Shown in pieces: positions 50,408-58,046 of a stretch of 64,000 nucleotides of DNA. Position 1 is the first letter of the stretch; the number at the start of each line of letters is the position of its first letter. The stretch lies in assembly GCF_052116585.1 (NCBI RefSeq), contig NZ_JBQKKT010000016.1:6873-70872 (forward strand). The letters run 5' to 3'. The notes below the pieces were generated by a model, which worked only from the letters and a program-made list of their open reading frames with translations, did not search any database and was not told where the DNA came from. A program made the position numbers and the translations under genes. The stretch is from Luteococcus sp052116585 (lineage in GTDB: Bacteria > Actinomycetota > Actinomycetes > Propionibacteriales > Propionibacteriaceae).

Positions 50408-51418
50408 TCACCGCACGACGACGGCGGACTCCCCGCGCGGCACGAACTCGCCGATCACCGTGGCGCCGGGGATCTCGCCGGCCAGCAGCAGTCCGCCGGA
50501 GGTCTGGGCGTCGGCCAGCAGGATCAGCTCCTCCTCGCTGATGCCGTCGGCTGACAGGTTCGGAGAGACCCAGTCCAGGTTGCGACGGCTGCCGCCGGGG
50601 ATGAATCCGTCGCGGATGCTCTGGCGCGCACCGTCCAGGTACGGCACGGCAGCGGCGTCGACGACGGCGGTGACGCCAGAGGCCCGCGCCATCTTGAACA
50701 GGTGCCCCAGCAGTCCGAAGCCCGTGACGTCCGTGGCCGCCGCGATCCCCGCTGTCAGGGCCGCCTCGGAGGACGCACGGTTCAGCGTGGTCATCGAATC
50801 GACGGCGTGCGGGAACTTCTCGCCCGTGGCCTTGTGACGGTTGTTGAGGATGCCGACGCCCAGCGACTTGGTCAGGCTGATGGGTACCCCGGCCCGGGCG
50901 GCGTCATTGCGCAGCAACCGGTCGGAGCGGCCCATACCGGTGACGGCCAAGCCGTAGAGCGGCTCCGGCGAATCGATGGAATGACCACCGGCCAAGGGGA
51001 TCCCTGCCTCGTCGCAGATCGCCAGGCCGCCGCGGAGCACCTCCGAGGCAAGTTCCGGCGGCAGGACGGCGCGCGGCCAGCCCAGCAGGTTGATCGCCAG
51101 CACCGGCCGACCACCCATGGCGTAGATGTCGCTGAGGGCGTTGGCGGCGGCGATCCGCCCCCAGTCATACGCGTCGTCGACGACGGGGGTGAAGAAGTCC
51201 GTGGTGGAGATGACCACCTCTCCCTCTGAGGCGCCGGGCTGCACCAGGACGGCAGCCGCATCATCGCCGTCGTCCAGGCCGACGACGAGTTCAGGGTGCG
51301 ACCTGTCGACCAGTCCGCGCACCATCTGTTCGAGTTCGCCCGGTGGGATCTTGCAGGCGCATCCGCCACCGGCTGCGTACTGGGTGAGTCGAGAGGGGTC
51401 ACGCACGGCATCGCTCAT
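50408..51418 (-). CDS. selD: Selenide, water dikinase (selenophosphate synthetase)
   Basis: A 336-aa protein. The catalytic loop GGGCACKI carries the nucleophile Cys (the position that can be Sec) and Lys. LDDGDDAAAV, TTDFFTPVVDD, ANALSDIYAMGG, ATDVTGFGLLGH and AQTSGGLLLA are the AIR-synthase-type ATP and metal blocks. It makes selenophosphate from selenide and ATP, the donor for SelA. It is divergent from selC-selA-selB, completing the locus. Confidence 0.95.
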   Translation of the reverse strand: MSDAVRDPSRLTQYAAGGGCACKIPPGELEQMVRGLVDRSHPELVVGLDDGDDAAAVLVQPGASEGEVVISTTDFFTPVVDDAYDWGRIAAANALSDIYAMGGRPVLAINLLGWPRAVLPPELASEVLRGGLAICDEAGIPLAGGHSIDSPEPLYGLAVTGMGRSDRLLRNDAARAGVPISLTKSLGVGILNNRHKATGEKFPHAVDSMTTLNRASSEAALTAGIAAATDVTGFGLLGHLFKMARASGVTAVVDAAAVPYLDGARQSIRDGFIPGGSRRNLDWVSPNLSADGISEEELILLADAQTSGGLLLAGEIPGATVIGEFVPRGESAVVVR

Positions 51419-51561
51419 GGCCTCAGGCTAGGTGGCGCCGGTTCCATCTGGCATCCGGCCGAATGGCCCGCGGGACCCGTCTGACTTCCCGCTGAACCCC
51501 CACCGCCCCAGCCCCTGGTCCACGGGCCCCGGATCGCTGCATGCACTAGCCTCGGCGCTGA

Positions 51562-51583
51562 GGGAGTGCCGTGGGGCACTCCC
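51562..51583 (+). promoter_or_regulatory. Hairpin immediately upstream of selC
   Basis: GGGAGTGCC-GTGG-GGCACTCCC, a perfect 9-bp stem ending 4 bases before the mature 5' end of tRNA-Sec. It may be a 5' leader structure for RNase P processing or an upstream insulator. Confidence 0.5.
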
Positions 51584-51587
51584 CCGC

Positions 51588-51683
51588 GGAGGCGTCAGGG
51601 TTCCTGGTGGTCCCCCCGGTCTTCAAAACCGGTGAGGCCGAGCATCTCGGTCTGGCGGGTTCGATTCCCGTCCGCCTCCGCCA
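51588..51683 (+). tRNA. selC: tRNA-Sec (anticodon TCA)
   Basis: Acceptor GGAGGCG pairs with CGCCTCC, discriminator G and encoded CCA; anticodon stem GGTCTTCAAAACC gives TCA, reading UGA; a long variable arm (GAGGCCGAGCATCTCGGTCT) and T-loop GTTCGATTCC. At 96 nt it has the extra length of tRNA-Sec and sits directly upstream of selA. Confidence 0.95.
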
Positions 51684-51742
51684 CGAACTTCAGGGCCAGC
51701 ACGACATCCCGCGGATGAGTGAACCGCAGACCAGGAGCGGCA

Positions 51743-53044
51743 ATGACCGACGAGCCGCGACGGCGGATCCCGCGCACCGACGACCTGCTGCGCTCCCCGG
51801 AGCTGGCCACGGCTGCGGACAACCTGGGCCATGACGTGGTGCTCAGCTGCATCCGCCGCGCACAGCAGCAGGCCCGCGAGGGCCACATCACACCCGAGCA
51901 GGTTGCAGAAGCTGCGGTGGAATCCCTGCCCCGGCAGGCTTCCGGTCTGCAGCCGGTGATCAATGCCACGGGAGTGGTGGTGCACACGAACATCGGCCGG
52001 GCACCGCTGTCCATCGCTGCTCGACGAGCGATCGAACAGGCCAGTGGCTACACCGATGTGGAGCTGGACATGGCCACCGGGCAGCGTTCCCGACGTGGCG
52101 CCGGGGTGCTGGACGCCCTGCTGCAGAAGGTGCCGACTGCCGAGGCGGCCATGGTGGTCAACAACGGCGCGGCGGCCCTGGTCCTGGCCACGACGATGCT
52201 TGCCGCCGGGCGCGAGGTGGTGGTCTCGCGGGGTGAGCTGGTGGAGATCGGCGCGGGCTTCCGCCTTCCGGATCTCATCAGGTCCACCGGAGCCCGGTTG
52301 CACGAGGTGGGCACCACCAACCGGACCCATCTGGCCGACTATGGCGACGCGATCGGCTCCCAGACCGGTTGCATCCTGAAGGTGCATCCCAGCAATTTCC
52401 GCGTGGAGGGCTTCACCAGCGCCGTCGATCTCCCCGCGCTGGCGGAGCTGGGCGTCCCGGTGGTCTGTGACATCGGGTCCGGCCTGCTGACCCACGATCC
52501 CTCCCTGCCCGACGAACCCGATGCAGCCTCCGCCCTGGCGGCGGGCGCCGATCTGGTGACGGCCTCCGGGGACAAGCTGCTGGGTGGCCCGCAGGCGGGC
52601 ATCGTGCTGGGGCGTGCGGACCTCGTGGAGCGTCTTCGCCGCCATCCGCTGGCTCGCGCCGTACGGGTGGACAAGCTGACCCTGGCGGCGCTGGAGGCAA
52701 CACTGCGCGGCCCCGAAGCGCCCGTGAATCGTTTCCGACGTCTCACACCGGACGACCTGCGCGATCGCACCCGAGCCTTGGCCGACGCCATCGGGGGCAC
52801 GGTGGTGGAGACCATTGGCCGCGTGGGTGGCGGTGGAGCGCCGGGACATGACCTGCCCGGTCTGGGCGTCGCCCTCCCTGGCGGGGACCCCGACGAGCTG
52901 GCCCGACGACTGCGCACCGGACGGCCCGCGGTGCTGGCCCGCGTCGAGGACGGTCACTGTCTGGTGGACCTGCGGTGCGTTGAGGCCGACGATGACCCGA
53001 CACTGACCCTGGCCATCACTCGTGCCATGGAGGTGCAGGCATGA
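51743..53044 (+). CDS. selA: L-seryl-tRNA(Sec) selenium transferase
   Basis: A 433-aa PLP enzyme from ATG 51743 (AGGAG upstream; MTDEPRRRIP). Family motifs: INATGVVVHTNIGRAPLS, VNNGAAALVLATTMLA, SRGELVEIGAGFRLPDL, and the PLP lysine in TASGDKLLGGPQAG. It converts Ser-tRNA(Sec) to Sec-tRNA(Sec) with selenophosphate. Its stop overlaps the selB start (ATGA). Confidence 0.95.
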   Translation: MTDEPRRRIPRTDDLLRSPELATAADNLGHDVVLSCIRRAQQQAREGHITPEQVAEAAVESLPRQASGLQPVINATGVVVHTNIGRAPLSIAARRAIEQASGYTDVELDMATGQRSRRGAGVLDALLQKVPTAEAAMVVNNGAAALVLATTMLAAGREVVVSRGELVEIGAGFRLPDLIRSTGARLHEVGTTNRTHLADYGDAIGSQTGCILKVHPSNFRVEGFTSAVDLPALAELGVPVVCDIGSGLLTHDPSLPDEPDAASALAAGADLVTASGDKLLGGPQAGIVLGRADLVERLRRHPLARAVRVDKLTLAALEATLRGPEAPVNRFRRLTPDDLRDRTRALADAIGGTVVETIGRVGGGGAPGHDLPGLGVALPGGDPDELARRLRTGRPAVLARVEDGHCLVDLRCVEADDDPTLTLAITRAMEVQA

Positions 53045-54843
53045 GGGTGCTTGCCACCGCAGGACACGTGGATCACGGCAAGTCCACCCTGGTGCGGGCC
53101 CTGACCGGTACCGACCCGGACCGCTGGGACGAGGAGCACCGCCGCGGTCTCACCATCGACCTGGGCTATGTCTGGACGAGGCTTCCCGACGACTGCGGCG
53201 GTCACCAGGTGGTCTTCGTCGACGTCCCGGGGCACCAACGCTTCATCGCGAACATGCTGGCCGGGATCGGGCCGGCGCCGGCAGTCCTCTTCGTCGTGGC
53301 CGCGGACGAGGGCTGGTGCCGTCAGAGTAGTGAGCACCTGGCGGCCGTGCGGGCCCTGGGCATCGAGCACGGCCTGTTGGTGGTGACCCGCAGCGACCTG
53401 GCCGATCCGGCGCCGGCGCTGGCCCAGGCCCGCGAGCACCTGGCGGGCACCGCGTTGGCGGACTGCGAGGCGGTCTGTGTCTCGGCCACCACCGGCCAGG
53501 GTATGGATGAGCTGCGGGCAGCGCTGGGCCGCCTGTGCGCAAGCCTGCCCGAGCCGACGACCGATGGGCGGCTGCGCCTGTGGATCGACCGTGTCTTCAC
53601 CATCCGCGGTGCGGGGACGGTGGTCACCGGCACCTTGGAACGCGGCACCCTGCACCTTGAGGACAACGTTCAGCTGCACACCGAACAGGGCCCCCTCACG
53701 GCCTCTGTCCGCGGACTGCAGAGTCTGGAGACACCGCACGACCAGGTGCCCGCCGTGGCCCGCGTCGCGGTGAACCTGCGTGGCGTCACCCGCAGCCAGG
53801 TGGCCCGCGGCGATGCCCTGCTCCAGGGACCGTGGCGCCCCTCTGCCTCGGTGGACGCCCGTCTGGACAGCCCCGCCGACGGCCTTCCGGAGCGACTGAT
53901 GGCGCATCTGGGAACCAGTTCCCTGCCGGTACGCCTGCGCCCGCTGGATGACCGAGTGGTCCGCCTCACCTGGCCGCGGGAACTTCCCCTCCAGGTGGGC
54001 GACCGACTGGTCCTGCGGGATCCCGGCCAGCAGCACGTCGTGGCGGGCGCGGTGGTGCTCGACGTGGATCCGCCCGCCCTGCAACGTCGGGGTGCTGCCC
54101 GCCGGCGTGGCGCGGAGTTGGCCGGGGCCGAGGCCACGGTGGACCTGTCCCGGGAACTGGCCCGCCGTGGTTGGATGCGTCGCACTGATCTTCTGGAGCT
54201 GGGGGTCGAGCCCGTCGTGATCGACTCCCCCGGGCCCGGCACCAGGGTCTCGTTGGGCGGGGAGCTGCTGGTCGGCGAGCAGCAGTGGACCAGCTGGGTC
54301 TCGGAACTGGCAGCGACCATCGACCATGTCATCGCCGCCAATCCCCTCCAGGCACGGCTCCCGCTGGCCACCGCCATGACCACGCTCGGACTGCCCGATC
54401 GTGCCCTGCTGGAGCCCCTGGCCAACGAGGCCGGCCTGCTGATCCGCGACGGTCATCTGGAGAAGCCCGGGCGCACCGCAGACCTGGGTCCGGCCGAGGC
54501 CGCCCTGACCGAGCTGGAAGCCCACCTCGCGGAGCATCCCTTTGACCCGCCGGGCCGGGATGCCCTGGCGCGGCGAGGTCTGGGGGCCAACCAGATCGCG
54601 GCGGCGGTGCGGCTCGGGCGGCTGGTGGACCTGGGCAACCAGGTGGTTCTGCTCCCGCTGGGCCCTGCCATGGCCATGCGGGAGCTGGCCAGCCTGCCAC
54701 AGCCCTTCACCACCAGCCAGGCCCGGCAGGCGCTGAACTCCAGCCGACGCGTGGTGATCCCGCTCCTGGAGGACCTGGACGCCAAGGGGTGGACGCGACG
54801 CATCGACGCGGGGCACCGGGAGGTGGTGCGCCGCCGGGACTGA
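53041..54843 (+). CDS. selB: Selenocysteine-specific translation elongation factor
   Basis: A 600-aa GTPase starting MRVLATAGHVDHGKSTLV. G1 GHVDHGKST, switch I RRGLTIDLGY, G3 DVPGH, then VVTRSD (G4-like). Domains 2-3 are EF-Tu-like; the C-terminal 250 residues are winged helices (DPPGRDALARRGLGANQIA, FTTSQARQALNSSRRVVIPL) that bind the SECIS hairpin. It brings Sec-tRNA to UGA codons. The ATG overlaps the selA stop. A terminator hairpin overlaps its own stop codon. Confidence 0.95.
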   Translation: MRVLATAGHVDHGKSTLVRALTGTDPDRWDEEHRRGLTIDLGYVWTRLPDDCGGHQVVFVDVPGHQRFIANMLAGIGPAPAVLFVVAADEGWCRQSSEHLAAVRALGIEHGLLVVTRSDLADPAPALAQAREHLAGTALADCEAVCVSATTGQGMDELRAALGRLCASLPEPTTDGRLRLWIDRVFTIRGAGTVVTGTLERGTLHLEDNVQLHTEQGPLTASVRGLQSLETPHDQVPAVARVAVNLRGVTRSQVARGDALLQGPWRPSASVDARLDSPADGLPERLMAHLGTSSLPVRLRPLDDRVVRLTWPRELPLQVGDRLVLRDPGQQHVVAGAVVLDVDPPALQRRGAARRRGAELAGAEATVDLSRELARRGWMRRTDLLELGVEPVVIDSPGPGTRVSLGGELLVGEQQWTSWVSELAATIDHVIAANPLQARLPLATAMTTLGLPDRALLEPLANEAGLLIRDGHLEKPGRTADLGPAEAALTELEAHLAEHPFDPPGRDALARRGLGANQIAAAVRLGRLVDLGNQVVLLPLGPAMAMRELASLPQPFTTSQARQALNSSRRVVIPLLEDLDAKGWTRRIDAGHREVVRRRD

Positions 54844-54854
54844 CCCGGCGGCGC
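54828..54854. terminator. Hairpin overlapping the selB stop codon
   Basis: GCGCCGCCGGG-ACTGA-CCCGGCGGCGC, a perfect 11-bp stem whose loop contains the selB TGA. It serves both selB and the convergent monooxygenase gene, which ends at 54859. Confidence 0.75.
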
Positions 54855-54858
54855 CTGC

Positions 54859-56544
54859 TCAGCCCTCCAGCGACGTGGAGTGGGCGGCGCGCAGGGTCGC
54901 CTCCACCAACCGGGGAGTGTCCTGCGCCAGCCCGGCCGCCGCGACGAATCGGTCTGGACGCAGCAGCACCACGCCGACGCTGCGCTTGTCGAACCACTGC
55001 TTCAAGGCATTGGTGGTGTCACCCAGCAACAGGCTGGAGGTGCCCTTGAAGTGCTCGGTGGCCCAGCCCAGCTGGGTGTCGGAGAAGATCTGCACGGTGC
55101 GGATCTGGTTCTCCTCCACCAGCGCGCGGCTCTTCTCGTCGAGCAGCTGCAAGGGGTCATTGCCCCACGCCAGCAGGGCCCAACCGGCGCCGATCGCGTC
55201 GTCCAGGAGCTTGACCTCGCCGTCCACCAGCACGCGCGGCTGGATGAACTGCAGGCCCACCGGTGAATTCTTCTCCACCACATTGCGGGCGGGGATGCCG
55301 AAGCCACGGCCGCGGATCCGCTTGGCCGACGCCTTGCCGCTCTCCATGGTGTCCACGTCGACGACCACGCCCTTCTCGTAGCGCGGCATCGGCTTGAACT
55401 TCATGTCCGAGAAGTAGCTCTTCACCTGCGGGGCGACATTCAGCGCTCGCGCGGCGACATCGCGTGCGAAGGCCACCTTGCGGTCGGTGGGCTTGATGGC
55501 GGTGCCGAAGGCCATCGAGAGGTCGATCATCGCCTTGGCGTGTTCGTGTCGCTCGTCGGTGTAGGTGTCCAGCAGGTCCGCGGTGCTGCGGCCGTGCACC
55601 ACGCTGGCCAGCTTCCAGCCCAGGTTGGTGGCATCGCGCATACCGGAATTCCAGCCCTGCCCCATCCAGACCGGCATCAGGTGCGCGGCGTCGCCGGCGA
55701 TCATCACCCGGCCACGACGGAAGGTCTTGGCGATCCGTCCGTGGTGGGTGAAGACGCGACGACGGATCACGTCCAGGTTGGCGGGATCCGGGACGTGGTC
55801 CTTGAGCAGCTTGGCGATGAAGGCGTCGTCCTCGACCGCCTCGGTGGGCTCGTCGTCGAAGAGCATGAATTCCCAGCGACGGATGGCGTGCGGCAGTCCG
55901 ATCGAGACATAGGGACGGGCCGGATCCGCACCCAGGTAGACATTCGGGATGCCCAGCGGATCATTGCGCACGTCGATGACCACCCAGCGGGTGGACGGCG
56001 AGCGGCCCTCGAACTCGGTCCCCAGCCACTTGCGGGTGAAGGAGGAACCGCCTTCGCAGCCCACGTGGTAGGCGGCGGTGATGGTGCTGGTGGTGCCGTC
56101 GGACAGCGTGACCTCGGCTTCGACGCGATCCTCGTGCTCGGTCAGCTGCGTGAGCTTGTGGCCAAAGCGCAGGTTCACATCCGGATGGCGCTGCAGGCCC
56201 TCCGCGAGCACCTTGTCCACCAGTGGCTGGTTGAAACCGAACTTGCGTGGCCAGCCGAAGGGCTCGCCCTGCGGGTCGTTCACCACCATCGTCTCGCCGG
56301 AGCCGTTGACCAGCCGCATCACGTGCTGGGGAACGGTGTGCGGCATCACCTGCTGGGCCAGCCCGATCCCCTGCAGGGTGCGCATCGACTCGTCGTCGAG
56401 TCCGACGCCGCGCGGGTAGTCGATCAGGGTGTCGCGTGCTTCGACGAGGACGGTGCGCACTCCCTGCGCGCCGAGCATGTTGGCCAGCGCCAGGCCGCAC
56501 GGGCCCGCGCCAGCGATCAGGACGTCAGTGTCAAGGTCTGCCAT
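54859..56544 (-). CDS. FAD-dependent aromatic monooxygenase (MhpA-like)
   Basis: A 561-aa class A flavoprotein. N-terminal dinucleotide site GAGPCGLALANMLGAQG, second FAD motif MIAGDAAHLMPVWMGQG, and a C-terminal thioredoxin-like domain. The sequence plan fits 3-(3-hydroxyphenyl)propionate/3-hydroxycinnamate hydroxylase, which adds OH to the aromatic ring using NADH and O2. No ring-cleavage or hydrolase genes of that pathway are adjacent, so the substrate is an inference. Confidence 0.85.
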   Translation of the reverse strand: MADLDTDVLIAGAGPCGLALANMLGAQGVRTVLVEARDTLIDYPRGVGLDDESMRTLQGIGLAQQVMPHTVPQHVMRLVNGSGETMVVNDPQGEPFGWPRKFGFNQPLVDKVLAEGLQRHPDVNLRFGHKLTQLTEHEDRVEAEVTLSDGTTSTITAAYHVGCEGGSSFTRKWLGTEFEGRSPSTRWVVIDVRNDPLGIPNVYLGADPARPYVSIGLPHAIRRWEFMLFDDEPTEAVEDDAFIAKLLKDHVPDPANLDVIRRRVFTHHGRIAKTFRRGRVMIAGDAAHLMPVWMGQGWNSGMRDATNLGWKLASVVHGRSTADLLDTYTDERHEHAKAMIDLSMAFGTAIKPTDRKVAFARDVAARALNVAPQVKSYFSDMKFKPMPRYEKGVVVDVDTMESGKASAKRIRGRGFGIPARNVVEKNSPVGLQFIQPRVLVDGEVKLLDDAIGAGWALLAWGNDPLQLLDEKSRALVEENQIRTVQIFSDTQLGWATEHFKGTSSLLLGDTTNALKQWFDKRSVGVVLLRPDRFVAAAGLAQDTPRLVEATLRAAHSTSLEG

Positions 56545-56639
56545 GGGGCGACCATAGACAGTGATCTACCTCACACATCGGGTCTCGTGCCAACGGTTGG
56601 AACGGTCGAGCAGGGGTGACGCGCGGAGGGCCGCGGGCG

Positions 56640-57362
56640 TCAGGCGAGCTCGGCCCGCACTTGGAGGGCCAGCTCCACCTCGTCGGTGATGACGGCGTCG
56701 ACGCCCAGCCGGAAGACCTGCTCCAGGTGCTCGCGCTCGTTGACGGTCCAGACGTGCACCGCGATGCCCTCTGCACGGAAGCGCTCCAGCAGGCCCGGCT
56801 CTGCCAGGGTGCGGAAGTCCGGGTGGACGGCCTGTGCCCCGAAGGCGGCGGCGTACTTCTCCGCCGCCCACAGCGGCTCGACGTAGAGGAGGCCGCGCGG
56901 CAGGCCCAGCTCGGCACTCCCGGCGAACTGGACGTGGTTGAAGGAGCTCAGCACGACGCGGTCGGTCATGCCCGCGGCGCGCACCAGCTCGGCCACCTGG
57001 GCGTCCATGCCCGGGTAGGGCTCGTTGCCGTCCTTGAGCTCGATGTTGAGCACCAGTTGCGTGGGGGCCAGCAGCTCCAGAACATCGGTCAGGCGCGGCA
57101 GCGGCTCACCGGCAAAGGCGGGGTCACCGGCGCTGGCGTCGAGCCCGGCCATGTCCTCCCACCGGGTCTCGACGATCCGACCGGTGCCATTGGTGGTGCG
57201 GTCCAGGGTCTCGTCGTGGATCACGACGATGGTGCCGTCGGCGGCGCGCTGCACGTCGATCTCGATCCCGTCGGCACCCAGCTCGATGGCCTTGCGGAAG
57301 GCCGACATGGTGTTCTCGGGGGCGACGGCGCTTGCGCCTCGGTGGGCCCAGACCTTGGTCAT
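56640..57362 (-). CDS. Glycerophosphodiester phosphodiesterase
   Basis: A 240-aa protein; ATG 57362 is chosen since AGGAGG lies 8 bases upstream. GDPD motifs: AHRGASAVAPENT, GADGIEIDVQRAADG, VVIHDETLDRTTNG, and IELKDGNE, giving the His pair and metal-binding acidic residues. It has no signal peptide, so it acts in the cytoplasm on glycerophosphodiesters from lipid turnover, releasing glycerol-3-phosphate. Single gene. Confidence 0.92.
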   Translation of the reverse strand: MTKVWAHRGASAVAPENTMSAFRKAIELGADGIEIDVQRAADGTIVVIHDETLDRTTNGTGRIVETRWEDMAGLDASAGDPAFAGEPLPRLTDVLELLAPTQLVLNIELKDGNEPYPGMDAQVAELVRAAGMTDRVVLSSFNHVQFAGSAELGLPRGLLYVEPLWAAEKYAAAFGAQAVHPDFRTLAEPGLLERFRAEGIAVHVWTVNEREHLEQVFRLGVDAVITDEVELALQVRAELA

Positions 57363-57458
57363 CTGCACTTCCTCCTGCGTGGTGCTGCGAATGGTGGCGC
57401 CAACGCTAGGCAGGACAGGTGAACGGCGGATGGACGGGTCATCCTCCAGTACCGGCGC

Positions 57459-58046
57459 TCAGCCGTGCATCTTCAGCGAGCCCTTGAACCCCGTCGCGGT
57501 GACGGTCTCGATGAAGGCATTCCACACTTTGTCGTCCAGCTGGCCCTTCTTGCAGCCGTAGACGAACTGGTATCCCTGCAGCGAGTCATTGCTGATCCGG
57601 CCCATCGCGCGCAGGGCCACCTCCTTGTTCTCGCCACTCACCGAGAGGCTCGGCACCGGGCCGGGTTCTCCGGGAACCATCAGGCCATTGGTCTTGAACT
57701 GCGGGATTCCGTAGGACTGCATGATGGCGCCCAACATGTTGTAGGTGGCGTCCTGGTCCTCCGTGCCATCGCCCTTGGGGATCATCAGCCGGACCACGCG
57801 CAGCTCACAGCCATCACTGGCATGGAAGAGCTTGATGTCGTACTGGGTGCCGCCGCTGGGGCTGGACGACGGCAGGGTGACCTCCTGCATGCCCGACGGC
57901 ACCGTGTAGGCCAACTCCACCTGGTGTGGCCGCATGGCCTCCAGACGTTCCTCCTCGCTCTGCCTGTTGCAGGCGGGAGCGATGGCCAGCAGCAGGGCCG
58001 CCAGCACGGCGGGAACACGTCGGGGCCGACGCGGGAAGTGAGTCAC
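57459..58046 (-). CDS. Lipoprotein of unknown function
   Basis: A 195-aa protein from GTG 58046 (GGAGGG upstream). The signal peptide THFPRRPRRVPAVLAALLLA ends in lipobox APAC. The mature part (VELAYTVPSGMQEVTLPS, YDIKLFHASDGCELRVVRLM, YQFVYGCKKGQLDDKVWNAF) has two conserved-looking cysteines and no family I recognise. The start overlaps the stop of the PEP-synthase-like gene (GTGA), so the two are coupled. Perhaps an envelope partner of that operon. Confidence 0.75.
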   Translation of the reverse strand: MTHFPRRPRRVPAVLAALLLAIAPACNRQSEEERLEAMRPHQVELAYTVPSGMQEVTLPSSSPSGGTQYDIKLFHASDGCELRVVRLMIPKGDGTEDQDATYNMLGAIMQSYGIPQFKTNGLMVPGEPGPVPSLSVSGENKEVALRAMGRISNDSLQGYQFVYGCKKGQLDDKVWNAFIETVTATGFKGSLKMHG

